Assembly: GCA_031288795.1 (NCBI GenBank)
Contig: JAITQS010000063.1
Location: 1-48,197, forward strand
Length of the DNA: 48,197 nucleotides
Source of the DNA: Holosporaceae bacterium
GTDB taxonomy: Bacteria > Pseudomonadota > Alphaproteobacteria > UBA3830
Direction: 5' to 3'
This document shows positions 16,336-25,895 of this stretch, in pieces (the first letter of the stretch is position 1; each line of letters opens with the position of its first letter). The notes beneath the pieces are model-generated. The model saw nothing but the letters and a program-made list of their open reading frames with translations, made no database searches and was not told where the DNA came from. Made by a program: the position numbers and the translations under genes.

Positions 16336-17988
16336 TTACGCTAATCCTGTGATTTTTTCATTTTGCACGTCGATGAGTTCCGCAGCCGGGCGTTCCGGGA
16401 GTCCCGGCATTGTTACGATATTGCCGGCATAGGTAACAACAAATCCGGCTCCGGCCATGATTTTTGCGTCGCGAATGGTTATGTTAAATTTGCGAGGTCT
16501 TCCTAGCATATTTTTATTGTCGCTGAGGGAATATTGTGTTTTTGCCATGCAAATGGGATAGAAGCGTGCTTCGTCATCTTTTGCGACGGCCTCCAGAACG
16601 GCTCGCGCTTGGGGAGAATAGGAGACATCATCGGCTCCGTAGATAATTGTTGCCAACCTATGTAATTTCTTAAAAACAGAATCGCTGGCGGAATACAAAG
16701 GATTGAAAAGGTTGGAATTGTCAGCCATGGCGTCTAAAGCGGCCTGAGCCATTTCGATGCCGCCTTCGGATCCATGTTGCCATACTCCCGAAACGGCAAA
16801 TCTGACTCCCAGAGCATTGCACTGGCGCCTGAGATGGTTTATTTCCTGAGGAGTATCGCTGGAAAATTCGTTTAAAACAACGACCACTGGTAGGTTATAG
16901 TGCTGTATGTTTTCAATGTGCTTCTGTAAATTGACAAAACCTGACGATAGAGCATTATTTTTATCGGTGGCATGTAATTTTATGGCGCGAATTGTGGCGA
17001 CAATCACTACGGCGTCCGGATATTTTTTTAGCAGAGGACATTTTATGGCCAAAAATTTTTCTGCTCCGAGGTCTGCGCCGAATCCAGCTTCAGTTACGAC
17101 GTAGTCCGACAATTTTAGTGCATATTCTGTGGCTATCAGGCTATTACATCCGTGAGCGATATTGGCAAACGGTCCGCCATGGACCAGGGCGGGAGTTCCC
17201 TCCAGCGTTTGCACTAGATTTGGCTTAATAGCATCCTTCAGCAGCGCCACCAGAGATCCAGTGGCATTTAATTTTTCACAGGTAATGGCTTCACCACATA
17301 TGTCGTAGCCCACGATTATTTTATTGATGCGGGATTTTAGATCCGCAAGATCCTGCGACAGGCATAAAATGGCCATAATTTCCGATGCTACTGCGATGTC
17401 GAAACCGGATTCCCGTATAATTCCATCGGACTTATTCCCGAGCCCAATAACGATATTTCGCAGAGCGCGATCGTTTAAATCAACGACTCTTTTCCAAACG
17501 ATGCGTTTAAGATCGAGATTCAATTTGTTTCCGTGATGTAGGTGATTGTCCACCAGCGCCGCCAACAGATTATGAGCACTGGCTATGGCATGGATATCGC
17601 CGGTGAAATGCAAATTGATATCTTCCATTGGAATTATTTGGGCGTATCCGCCGCCGGTGGCGCCTCCTTTAAGTCCGAAGCAAGGCCCCTGTGATGGTTC
17701 CCGCAGCGCCAGACAGCTTTTATGGCCCATACGTCTCAGGGCGTCTGCTAAGCCGATGGTGATGGTGGTTTTTCCTTCTCCGGCCGCGGTTGGATTTATG
17801 GCCGTTACTAGAATGAGCCTGCCTTCGGGATTATTTTTTATTTGTGGCCACAAAGACGGGCAAATTTTAGCTTTATAATGGCCATATGGTTCCCAATAAT
17901 TTTCCGTAATCCTCAATTCTTCCGCCACATATTTTATGGGTTTTATGGAAGCGTGCTGGGAAAGGACTATATCACTTTCCATGGTCAT
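16336..17988 (-). CDS. fhs: Formate-tetrahydrofolate ligase
   Basis: Fhs joins formate to tetrahydrofolate with ATP, giving 10-formyl-THF for purines and initiator tRNA. The 550-residue protein has the family length and motifs: INPTAAGEGKTTITIGLADAL (P-loop-like), REPSQGPCFGLKGGATGGGY, DIHAIASAHNLLAA and PALVHGGPFANIAHGCNS. The start at 17988 (or the methionine at 17982) lies inside the 3' end of the RND gene, giving an overlap of 11-17 nt and suggesting translational coupling. Linking a folate enzyme to an efflux pump is odd. Placement beside nrdD, whose family consumes formate, may be chance. Confidence 0.96.
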   Translation of the reverse strand: MTMESDIVLSQHASIKPIKYVAEELRITENYWEPYGHYKAKICPSLWPQIKNNPEGRLILVTAINPTAAGEGKTTITIGLADALRRMGHKSCLALREPSQGPCFGLKGGATGGGYAQIIPMEDINLHFTGDIHAIASAHNLLAALVDNHLHHGNKLNLDLKRIVWKRVVDLNDRALRNIVIGLGNKSDGIIRESGFDIAVASEIMAILCLSQDLADLKSRINKIIVGYDICGEAITCEKLNATGSLVALLKDAIKPNLVQTLEGTPALVHGGPFANIAHGCNSLIATEYALKLSDYVVTEAGFGADLGAEKFLAIKCPLLKKYPDAVVIVATIRAIKLHATDKNNALSSGFVNLQKHIENIQHYNLPVVVVLNEFSSDTPQEINHLRRQCNALGVRFAVSGVWQHGSEGGIEMAQAALDAMADNSNLFNPLYSASDSVFKKLHRLATIIYGADDVSYSPQARAVLEAVAKDDEARFYPICMAKTQYSLSDNKNMLGRPRKFNITIRDAKIMAGAGFVVTYAGNIVTMPGLPERPAAELIDVQNEKITGLA

Positions 17989-20900
17989 TTTCAGTTTTTA
18001 CTATTGTTTGTTTTAATCTTGCGAAGAAAATGTAGACGATTGGCACGATAAACAATGTAAATATAGTACCAAACGACATTCCTCCCACGATGGCCCAACC
18101 GATTTGCTTTCGGGAAGCAGCACCAGCTCCAGACGCCAATGCCAGCGGTACGCTGCCGATCACCATGGCGAACGTAGTCATGAGAATCGGGCGCAGTCGC
18201 AGATGCGCAGCTTGTTTCACGGCATCAATGGCGGAACTTCCTTTTTCCAGTATTGTATTAGCGAAATCTACAATTAATATGCCGTGTTTTGTGATAAGTC
18301 CTATGAGTGTGACCAATCCGACTTTCGAATAAATGTTGAGACTGCAATCTGGTACGATATATAGCGTTATTAGAGCTCCTGTAATGGAAAATGGCACGCT
18401 GAGCATTATGGTAAACGGATCGATAAAGCTTTCAAACTGAGCAGCCAACACCAAAAACACGAATATTAGCGCTAAAGCAAACACAAGTAGTATCCGCTGA
18501 TTTTCCTCCAGATACGTTTTAGTAGCTCCGGCAAAGGTTAGCTGTATGGTGTCTGGCAGATGAGAAAGTTTATAAACCTCAATGTCATCGATGACACGTC
18601 CCAGGTTGTATCCTTTTGCTATGTCGGCGTATACCTGAATGGATAGCATCTGGTTATAGTGGTGCAATCCCACCGGCGATTGCCTTTCACGAATGGTAAT
18701 CATGTCGGTTACGGGCACCATTTTGGTTTCGTTGTCTTTTGTGTACAATTTCGACTTTACCATCATTTTGGATAAATCTTCCGGAGTTCTTCGAAGATCT
18801 CGCTCCGACTGAATAAACAATTCATCTCTTTTGGCTTCACGTTGGACATTCCCGGCTTTCTCTCCGCACACCAAATAACCAATGGTGGTGACTATGTCGT
18901 AGACATCGACCCCCAAAGATGCCGCCTTATCACGATTTATTTCAATAACGTACTCCTGCTGAGGCGGAACCAACGTTGATCTTAGGGGAGATATAATTCC
19001 CGGATACTGTTCCTGAAAATCAAACAAAAAACGATTCCCATGCCTAGACAGATATTCGTAATTCTGGTTGGTTTGTAGCACAAACGTCACCATTTCTTTT
19101 TCGGAATCCCTCATGCCGGAAGATGCAGAACACGGTACTCCGGAAACTTCCCTCAGGCGTGGAGTTAAATATTCGGCGACATCTTTTGCAGACTTATCGC
19201 GCTTATCCCACTCGGTCAATTTTACGAAACCGCTGATTTCGCTAGTGTCGGCCGTTACCCATCTTTCCTGCATACAGGGCGTTTGGGAAACAATGGCGTC
19301 AATCCTGTCGGCGTTGTTTTTCATGAATTCATAGGAAGCTCCAATCGGACCATTTCCGCGGAATTGGACATAGCCGATGTCCTCGACCGGCTTACTCTCG
19401 GAAGGCAAAATTCTTATGAACAGCACTCCAAGGCAAGCAACAATAAATCCAAAGCCCAAGACCCAGTATTTTTTTTCCATCGCAAAATCTAGAGCCGCCA
19501 CATATTTATTTTCCAAACTTTGGAGTATTCTTTCCTGATGGTCAGATGCTATTTTCCAGAATCCCGTTGCTTTTTGTTTTCGGGAGATGCTCAGTAATTT
19601 TGAGCACATCATGGGAGAAAGCGTTATAGCTACGAATCCAGAAATTAGAACGGCTCCGGACAGTGTAAGTGCAAACTCTCGGAAGAATTTTCCCAATTCT
19701 CCGGGGGTCAGGGCTATAGGTATATAAGCTGTTGCTAGAGTTAGCGTCATGGCGATGACGGAAAAATATATTTCCTTTGATCCGATGATGGCGGCGCTTA
19801 GTTTTGATAATCCTTTTTCCAGATGTCTATGTACATTTTCCAGTACGACGATGGCGTCGTCCACCACCAATCCCACCGCCAGCACCATGGCGAGCATAGT
19901 GAATGTATTAATGGAGAAATCGAATACATACAGCAGAGCAAAGGTTCCCAGCAGTGAGACCGGTATGGTGACGATCGGGATCAAAGTTGCCCTCATCGAC
20001 CATAGAAACAGAAATACCACCAGAATGACGAGAACCGTGGATTCAAAAATGGCCCTATAGACGTTGGACATGGATGCATTTATGTCTCGAGCTTCGTCCA
20101 CAATTATCACGGCCTTGCTTCCGGAGGGGATTAATTCTCTGACGGCGGGCATGATTTTATTAACGGCAACGCTCAGGTCAATGGGGTTGGCAGTTGATTG
20201 CTTAGTAATAGACAGGCAGACACATTCTTTACCATTAAACCAGCAGCCGTCGCGGATATCGTCTGACACCAATTTTGATTTTCCCACATCTTTTATGCGC
20301 ACGACCTTGTCTTTGCCATGGGAAGACAGCACGATTTCGTCGAATTCCTGTGGTTTTGTGAGCTCTCCAGTGAGAATCAACATATATTCTCGATCTTTGC
20401 TTATGAGGCGTCCACACGGTTTCTGTACGTGTTGTTTTTGGATAGCTTCGTAGACGTCCACCGGCGTATAACCGTAGGCTGCGAGTCTTTGGGGATCCAA
20501 AAAGATTCTGATGCTTTTGACATTGCCGCCGGTTACCGAGACTCTCCCGACTCCGGGCACAACTTCGAATCTTGATTTTACGTATCGTTCGACGAAGTCT
20601 CGAAGGTCATCCACCGAATGGCGGTCGCTGGTGAATCCTATGGAGATGCCGGCGTGAGTATCGGCGCTATCTTTTCTAATGATGGTTTCGGGAATGCCGT
20701 GGGGCAAATGTCCACGAGCCTGCGACACTCGATCTCGAACGTCTGCGGCGACACCGTCCGGAGTTCTGTCTTCTGCGGAGAATTCTATTCTTATTTCGCT
20801 TTTATCGTTGGAACTGTTGGATGTAATAAGGTCTGCTCCCGGTATGGTTGCCAAATAGCTTTCTAGAATTTTTGTGATCTGGGCCTCTACCACTCGCGGA

Positions 20901-21064
20901 CTGGCGCCTCGAAACTCCGATTCCACGGAGATCACGGATCTCTCCACCTTAGGTTCTTTTCTGATCGGAAGTCTGCTCTGGCAAACTATTCCGAGAACCA
21001 GGATTATCATAGTCAAAACCGTCGAAAATACCGGCCTTCTGATGCAAAATTCTGTTATTTCCAT
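17972..21064 (-). CDS. RND efflux pump, inner-membrane permease
   Basis: This 1030-residue protein is an AcrB/MexB-type proton-driven exporter. It has the two-fold repeat of membrane bundles and large periplasmic loops. The N-terminal ITEFCIRRPVFSTVLTM pattern, the proton-relay pair DD in GLVVDDAIVVLENVHRHLE, and the C-terminal LITKHGILIVDFANT are typical. It lies 32 nt behind its adaptor gene and overlaps fhs downstream. It belongs to the HAE1/multidrug branch by motif, but the substrate cannot be read from the sequence. No TolC-like outer-membrane partner is in the window. Confidence 0.94.
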   Translation of the reverse strand: MEITEFCIRRPVFSTVLTMIILVLGIVCQSRLPIRKEPKVERSVISVESEFRGASPRVVEAQITKILESYLATIPGADLITSNSSNDKSEIRIEFSAEDRTPDGVAADVRDRVSQARGHLPHGIPETIIRKDSADTHAGISIGFTSDRHSVDDLRDFVERYVKSRFEVVPGVGRVSVTGGNVKSIRIFLDPQRLAAYGYTPVDVYEAIQKQHVQKPCGRLISKDREYMLILTGELTKPQEFDEIVLSSHGKDKVVRIKDVGKSKLVSDDIRDGCWFNGKECVCLSITKQSTANPIDLSVAVNKIMPAVRELIPSGSKAVIIVDEARDINASMSNVYRAIFESTVLVILVVFLFLWSMRATLIPIVTIPVSLLGTFALLYVFDFSINTFTMLAMVLAVGLVVDDAIVVLENVHRHLEKGLSKLSAAIIGSKEIYFSVIAMTLTLATAYIPIALTPGELGKFFREFALTLSGAVLISGFVAITLSPMMCSKLLSISRKQKATGFWKIASDHQERILQSLENKYVAALDFAMEKKYWVLGFGFIVACLGVLFIRILPSESKPVEDIGYVQFRGNGPIGASYEFMKNNADRIDAIVSQTPCMQERWVTADTSEISGFVKLTEWDKRDKSAKDVAEYLTPRLREVSGVPCSASSGMRDSEKEMVTFVLQTNQNYEYLSRHGNRFLFDFQEQYPGIISPLRSTLVPPQQEYVIEINRDKAASLGVDVYDIVTTIGYLVCGEKAGNVQREAKRDELFIQSERDLRRTPEDLSKMMVKSKLYTKDNETKMVPVTDMITIRERQSPVGLHHYNQMLSIQVYADIAKGYNLGRVIDDIEVYKLSHLPDTIQLTFAGATKTYLEENQRILLVFALALIFVFLVLAAQFESFIDPFTIMLSVPFSITGALITLYIVPDCSLNIYSKVGLVTLIGLITKHGILIVDFANTILEKGSSAIDAVKQAAHLRLRPILMTTFAMVIGSVPLALASGAGAASRKQIGWAIVGGMSFGTIFTLFIVPIVYIFFARLKQTIVKTENDHGK

Positions 21065-21096
21065 ATTAATTTATCCATCCATATTTTAGGGATTGT

Positions 21097-22209
21097 TTAT
21101 CTTTCCGCCGAATGCTGCCCCAGTTCCTCCACCAAAGCATTTGATAAGGCATCCTGCACGAGTACGCTCCTGCCCTCCAGAACACCGCTTTGACCGCTGA
21201 CTATTACGGTTTCATCGCAATTTATGCCGGTAATGATTTCTACCATACCATCTTTTTTCATTCCGATCGTGACCGGGGTTCTAACGGCAATTCCCTCTAC
21301 GACTCTGAAGACATAATCGTCATCTCCGAGTTTTTCGATGGCACTTTCCGGAATAACCACTCCGACGGCGTTTCCTTCCGGAGCTACTTTTACGCTGACA
21401 AAGCGTCCAGGTTTCAGAACTGTAGACTCAACGGCGACGTCCTCCGGCACTTCCAGAATGGCTCTTACGTCAAAAGTATGGGAAACTCGGTCACACTCAG
21501 GATCTATGGCAATTATTTTGGCCGGATATTCCTGAGATCGATCTCCTCCCACAAGAATTCTTGCTTCCTGTCCGACGTATATGTTGCCTATGTCGATTTC
21601 GGAGACCTTAAAATCCACCTTTAGCAAATGACAATCCACCAGCTTGAGGAGCTCGTTACCCGGAGCCACATACTGGCCTCGACTGATTTCTCGCAATCCG
21701 GCTATGCCGCTGAATGGCGCGTATATCTTATGTTTTTTCAGCGTATTCTTGCTGGACAAAACGCGAGCTTCGCACATATCCATTTCTGCCTTCTTGGTAT
21801 CTCGGGAAATTCTTGCCGTCACTCCTTTGTCTGCTAATTTTTCCACCGGCTCAAATTCGCTTTTGGCTTTGCGAAATTGCGCTTCCGCTTCCATCAAAGC
21901 CGCCCTTGCTACGGAATCATCCAGTTCCAGCAGCAGATCGCCTTCTTTTACGATCATGCCTTCGGAAAAATTAATGTTGGTGATCATGGAGCTAACTTCC
22001 GACTTTATCACGACAGAATCATACGGCCGAAGTGTACCAATGGCATTCACATAGCGAATAACCGGCCCCATGGTTGATCTGGCAACGCTGACAGGTGGAA
22101 GGGGGTTTTCTATTTTTACGGGGCTCCTATTAGCAAGCCTATATGATATAAAAAACAATATAATTAAAGCGAAAACCAATAGGCATATTAATTTTTTTTT
22201 CCCAAACAC
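21097..22209 (-). CDS. RND efflux pump, periplasmic adaptor (MFP)
   Basis: The adaptor bridges the RND permease and an outer-membrane channel. The 370-residue protein has an N-terminal anchor (KKLICLLVFALIILFFISY), a lipoyl-like half (GTLRPYDSVVIKSEVSSMI, GMIVKEGDLLLELDDSVARA), a helical hairpin (AQFRKAKSEFEPVEKLA) and the second lipoyl half (IYAPFSGIAGLREISRGQYV), followed by beta-barrel domains. The start is GTG with AAAGGA upstream at good spacing. It heads the transcript that includes the permease and fhs. Confidence 0.92.
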   Translation of the reverse strand: MFGKKKLICLLVFALIILFFISYRLANRSPVKIENPLPPVSVARSTMGPVIRYVNAIGTLRPYDSVVIKSEVSSMITNINFSEGMIVKEGDLLLELDDSVARAALMEAEAQFRKAKSEFEPVEKLADKGVTARISRDTKKAEMDMCEARVLSSKNTLKKHKIYAPFSGIAGLREISRGQYVAPGNELLKLVDCHLLKVDFKVSEIDIGNIYVGQEARILVGGDRSQEYPAKIIAIDPECDRVSHTFDVRAILEVPEDVAVESTVLKPGRFVSVKVAPEGNAVGVVIPESAIEKLGDDDYVFRVVEGIAVRTPVTIGMKKDGMVEIITGINCDETVIVSGQSGVLEGRSVLVQDALSNALVEELGQHSAER

Positions 22210-22250
22210 TGTTCGTATCCTTTGTTTTAGAGACCAAGAGCTAAAAATAA

Positions 22251-22327
22251 TGGTCGGAGCAAGAGGATTCGAACCTCCGACCCCAGCCTCCCGAAGGCTG
22301 TGCTCTACCAGACTGAGCTATACTCCG
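22251..22327 (-). tRNA. tRNA-Pro (anticodon CGG)
   Basis: Read on the minus strand, the acceptor stem CGGAGTA pairs with TGCTCCG, followed by discriminator A and encoded CCA. The D arm GCTC/GAGC, the anticodon stem CAGCC/GGCTG with loop TTCGGGA (anticodon CGG, plus-strand 22291-22293), and the T arm GGAGG-TTCGAAT-CCTCT are all present. The length is 77 nt. It reads CCG. Confidence 0.96.
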
Positions 22328-22422
22328 ACTACAGTCAGCCATTGTTGCATAATAAATGGTTTTTCGCAATCATTTTTTAAAACTACCGGAGCCCTTTAAT
22401 TATTGCGTCTAGTGGCCTGAAA

Positions 22423-22563
22423 GAGACCGTTGCCTAATGGCTTCGCCATCGACTTCGCCAAATCCGCTGCTCAGATCCTCATGTCCGGGTAGGCAGTACA
22501 CGGCGGCTTTGCGTTACGCTTTTCCTCGTTCTTGCAAGAAAAATCTCATTAGGCAATAGTCTC
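22423..22563. mobile_element. Interspersed element, copy B (141 bp)
   Basis: The left end is GAGACCGTTGCCTAATGG, and the right end read inwards is GAGACTATTGCCTAATGAG. The core shares CCATCGACTTCG, CCGCTGCTCAGATCC and CAGTACACGGCGG with copy A in the same orientation, and the right part AGAAAAATCTCATT also matches. It is longer than copy A by about 22 bp, mostly from a segment around GCGTTACGCTTTTCC. It lies downstream of the cold-shock gene (minus) and near tRNA-Pro. It has no coding capacity. Confidence 0.75.
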
Positions 22564-22622
22564 TCCTACGCTTTGCTTCGTTTTTGCAAAAAACATTACA
22601 TTACAAAACGTGTTTTCGGATA

Positions 22623-23099
22623 TCAGGGGCTTCTCAATATTTCCAGCGCTTCGTATCCGAAATTTGTGTGATGAACCAGCAAAACCAAAGTTTGTCCATG
22701 CTCTATGTTGCTAAGACCGTGTTTTTTGAGCAGATTCGAATGTATGAATACATCCTCTCCCGTCGGCATCTGAGCAAAACCGAATCCCTTGGCGGGATTA
22801 AACCATTTCACAACAACATTGACGGTTTCAGGCTTTTTATCCGATGTTTCGTGTTTGTTTAGATGAACTATTTCCACAACGCAGGTTACTTGATATCCCT
22901 TGTCAGACTTTGCTATATCACAAACAATTACATCCTCATTGTTTAGCCTCTTTATTCCACTTTGGTCTATAATGGAAAAATGAAGGAATACATCTTCAGG
23001 TATGTTCGCCACTTCGACGAAGCCGTATCCCTTGAACTGATTAAACCATTTCACCTTTCCCGTGACCCTAAAAGATTTGTTTTCAGTATCCACAATCAT
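22623..23099 (-). CDS. Cold-shock protein with two CSD domains
   Basis: The 158-residue protein carries two tandem cold-shock domains that bind single-stranded RNA or DNA. The first has VKWFNQFKGYGFVEV (residues about 16-30) and DVFLHFS; the second has VKWFNPAKGFGFAQM (about 97-111) and DVFIHSN. RNP1-like aromatic motifs are intact in both. GAGGTGG precedes the ATG. Double-CSD proteins of this length are a known alphaproteobacterial type. The 5' spacer upstream is long, which would suit the leader-based regulation of many csp genes, but I could not define a structure. Confidence 0.9.
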   Translation of the reverse strand: MIVDTENKSFRVTGKVKWFNQFKGYGFVEVANIPEDVFLHFSIIDQSGIKRLNNEDVIVCDIAKSDKGYQVTCVVEIVHLNKHETSDKKPETVNVVVKWFNPAKGFGFAQMPTGEDVFIHSNLLKKHGLSNIEHGQTLVLLVHHTNFGYEALEILRSP

Positions 23100-23896
23100 C
23101 TAAACCACCTCTAACAATATGTTGCTCCCATGCGCATGTCCATCGAACCGCTGAGCAATTACAATGTGGCGGTGCGCCCCTTTATTTAATAAGCTACAAT
23201 ACAGCAAACTACTGGACTTTTAGACGAATTAATAAGTTCATCCGTTTACTCTTTGGATGCTAATGTATAATCTTAACAGATTTAGCACCTATACACACTT
23301 GCAAGCCAAAAAATATTTCTACTTGCAAAACAACACCATTGGGTGTTTTTTTGCCCGTTGCTCGGCGAACTAATACCATAGTCCAATAGATCTTTCCTAC
23401 CATTGACTTTGGATCTTTAGTTTCAATCCTCATATATGGCAAATGCACTGCGATTCTTTTCCATAACACAAAAGTCCATCTCTTCTTTGTTCTCGCAGAA
23501 ACATCTCCGTATGCAGCGTTATCCCATAGGAACCGTTAATATTTGACAATCTGTTTTGGACTAGTGCCGCAGAATCAAATCTGCGATATTCCAAAAAATT
23601 TTCTCGCTCTTGCGGGAAAATCCAATCTTAACTGCCCTATACTATGATAGTAAAACATTTTTTTTTACAAAAGGTTAATTTTGTGCAATATTTTTATATT
23701 ATTTATCCCATGAACGGCCAAAAAACAAAAAAAATTGAGATAAGCTGAGACATTAAATAAAAAATCAAACGGCATTGTCAATACGACTCCAAATATTTTT
23801 ATCAAAAATTTTTTTTGAAGCTATTGGCAACAGAATAATAAAAAAATAGACAAAAAACAATATATACGCCATCATAGATAATAATTTGTTATGTTC
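23100..23896. other. AT-rich spacer without a convincing gene
   Basis: This 797-bp stretch holds no confident coding region. It contains a 13-bp palindrome TACTATGATAGTA (23640-23652), and two segments (near 23478-23506 and 23600-23625) that faintly resemble the right part of element copy B (TTCTCGCAGAAA, CTCTTGCGGGAAAA), possibly decayed copies. A 69-codon minus frame at 23260-23469 is not recognisable. Confidence 0.4.
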
Positions 23897-24121
23897 CTAT
23901 TCTCCGTCCTCTCCCCCATCCCCTCCTGTTCCGGATCCGTCGGGTGTTTGAGAATCCCAATTCATATCATTTGATATCTCATTAAATTTCTGGCCTATCG
24001 TATTTCCGATAAGTTTCATGCCTGCTATGGCGACCACTGATATGAGACTTGCTATCAGTGCATACTCTATAGCGGTTGCTCCTTTGGAATCTCTTATTTT
24101 TTTTGACAGCCTATAAAACAT
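23897..24121 (-). CDS. Flp/Fap-type pilin subunit
   Basis: This small protein of about 74 residues matches the Flp pilin family of the tight-adherence system: a short basic leader (FYRLSKKIRDSKG), then the processing and packing motif GATAIEYALIASLISVVAIAG. The tail is acidic and glycine-rich (GSGTGGDGGEDGE), longer than in many Flp pilins. The ATG at 24121 gives a leader of normal size; a GTG at 24139 adds six residues. No tad/cpa assembly genes are adjacent, so the gene is separated from its machinery, if that machinery exists. Confidence 0.85.
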   Translation of the reverse strand: MFYRLSKKIRDSKGATAIEYALIASLISVVAIAGMKLIGNTIGQKFNEISNDMNWDSQTPDGSGTGGDGGEDGE

Positions 24122-24308
24122 GCTATACAATCCAAACACGAATAACTATATTATAAAAGCATGTTTTTATTACGAAAACATTAATAATAAGAACAATATT
24201 GTGATTAATGAGAATTTTTAGCTGCCCGGGGATGGTTTTCATGGACCTACTCTTGATTTTCATAAGAAACTGAGGCAGTGTAAAGCCATCTCCGCGGGAG
24301 TGCAAGCA

Positions 24309-25742
24309 ATGATCCGCTACGAAAAAATTTTCTATGTTCTTGGAATTTTATTTTTCATATTTTCGGGATTAACGCTGCTGCCAATGGCGGTAGATTTTTG
24401 TGTTGGTCATGATTTTCCAACGGAGTTTCTCGTTAGCGGCATATTTTGCTGTTTTTTGGGAGGCATATTATTTTTTTCCTGTAAATTTTCTGAAGATCAA
24501 GCTCCCAATGGCCGTGAAAAAATTCTAATTATTCTGCTATCGTGGATTAGTCTTCCTATTTTAGCGAGCCTGCCATTTTTTTTATCGTCGCTGCAGATGT
24601 CGTTTGTGGATTCCGTATTTGAGACGACGCTATTGCTGACAACCACTGGTCCCGGCGTAATCTACGATATCCGGAGTCTGTCCGAAGGTTTTTTGCTCTG
24701 GAGAGGGCTTTTGCAATTATTTGGAGGCGTAGCTTTTACGGCTTCATTTATATATGTATTTCCGCATTTGAAATCCATCTATAGTCCGACGTTTAATGAA
24801 GGCTGCGGAAGCAATTACGCGTTTTTAAGTCAGATAAAGATTATTTTGGTGGTATATTTATCGTTGGCGCTCATGAGTTCATTTTTATTTGTGGGAACGG
24901 GAATATCTGCTTTAGATTCCATATGCTATTCTTTTTCAGCGTTGTCTACGGGGGGAGCCATACCGGACAACACCTATGATATTTCCGGAATTTCGCAGCG
25001 GGTGAGCTGGATATTGCCGATTCTCATGTTCATCGGTGGATGTCCCATTGCTTTCGTAGCGGGATTGTTTTCCGAAGGCGTTTCGGCCTTTAAAAATCGA
25101 CAATTTATCTGCTATTTATCGTTGGTATTTCTAGGGGTTATGCTGTTATTTGCTCTGATGTCGTTTCCGGCCACTTCCAGCATTCTGGATACCCTAAAAA
25201 GATCGTTTTTCATGGCGGTGTCCTCCGCTACAACGACGGGCATTGGACTAAGTGCTTCAGATGCTCCCGATTCCTTCGTCAATGCTTTGCTTTATGCTAT
25301 TAATTTTATCGGAGGATGCTCTGGTTCTTGCAGCGGCGGCGTAAAAATCTTTCGTCTGATGATTATGTTCCAACTGATTAAAAGCTATTTGATTCGTATT
25401 GTCAGAATAAACGCCGTCCACGTGCCGACCTACGCCGGAAAAAAATTGGAAGAAATAGATGTGACGGGATTATTTTCCTATTTCATTTGCTATGCCGCCA
25501 TCGCAGTGGTATTTTCCATAGTTTTGACGTTTTTGGAAATGGAACCGGGAAAATCCTTTGGAGCCGTTATGACCTGCTTGAATAACAACGGTCCGTTCTT
25601 CGGTCTGCATAGGGCTACGGCGTTGGAGATGGACAATCTGGGGATGGCCGCTAAAATAATTTTGACGTTTTCCATGATTGCCGGTAGAGTCGATTTTATT
25701 CCTCTGTTCATGGTAATGCTGAAACCATTTTGGGGAAGATAA
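24309..25742 (+). CDS. trkH: Potassium uptake protein TrkH
   Basis: TrkH is the membrane subunit of the Trk potassium transporter and works with the regulatory subunit TrkA. The 477-residue protein has about ten spans and four pore loops; selectivity-filter-like segments TTTGPGV, STGGAIP, TTTGIGL and NNNGPFFG are visible, as is GGCSGSCSGGVKIFR. The ATG at 24309 is preferred because GGGAG lies 8 nt before it; a GTG 9 nt upstream is possible. No trkA is in the window. An end of the interspersed element follows the stop within 5 nt. Confidence 0.93.
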   Translation: MIRYEKIFYVLGILFFIFSGLTLLPMAVDFCVGHDFPTEFLVSGIFCCFLGGILFFSCKFSEDQAPNGREKILIILLSWISLPILASLPFFLSSLQMSFVDSVFETTLLLTTTGPGVIYDIRSLSEGFLLWRGLLQLFGGVAFTASFIYVFPHLKSIYSPTFNEGCGSNYAFLSQIKIILVVYLSLALMSSFLFVGTGISALDSICYSFSALSTGGAIPDNTYDISGISQRVSWILPILMFIGGCPIAFVAGLFSEGVSAFKNRQFICYLSLVFLGVMLLFALMSFPATSSILDTLKRSFFMAVSSATTTGIGLSASDAPDSFVNALLYAINFIGGCSGSCSGGVKIFRLMIMFQLIKSYLIRIVRINAVHVPTYAGKKLEEIDVTGLFSYFICYAAIAVVFSIVLTFLEMEPGKSFGAVMTCLNNNGPFFGLHRATALEMDNLGMAAKIILTFSMIAGRVDFIPLFMVMLKPFWGR

Positions 25743-25746
25743 AAAA

Positions 25747-25790
25747 CCATTAGGCAACAGTCTCTGTACAGCTAATACGCTGCACGCAAT
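25747..25790. repeat. Partial or rearranged interspersed element, copy C
   Basis: CCATTAGGCAACAGTCTC (25747-25764) is the inverted end of the element, starting 5 nt after the trkH stop. It is followed by TGTACAGCTAATACGCTGC, which matches core sequence of copy A (TGTACAGCCAGTACACTGC) at 16 of 19 positions. End and core are joined in a different order than in copy A, so this looks like a deleted or rearranged copy. Confidence 0.55.
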
Positions 25791-25827
25791 CTCTATCCAG
25801 GCGCAAAATTCTTATCAGTAAAAATAA

Positions 25828-25862
25828 TTCTTCTATGTCACTCTTGCAAATGCATAGAAGAA
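25828..25862 (-). terminator. Terminator hairpin of pnp
   Basis: TTCTTCTATG (25828-25837) and CATAGAAGAA (25853-25862) form a perfect 10-bp stem with a 15-nt loop. On the minus strand it is followed by TTATTTTTA. It lies just downstream of pnp and could also receive transcripts from trkH. Confidence 0.65.
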
Positions 25863-25895
25863 TCTTTACAAATTTTTCTTGATGGTCTACGGAAA

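Noticed and set aside
23260-23469. 69-codon minus-strand frame in the spacer behind the cold-shock gene
   Set aside because: GTG start without a convincing ribosome binding site, no recognisable motif, and AT-rich surroundings with no partner gene.
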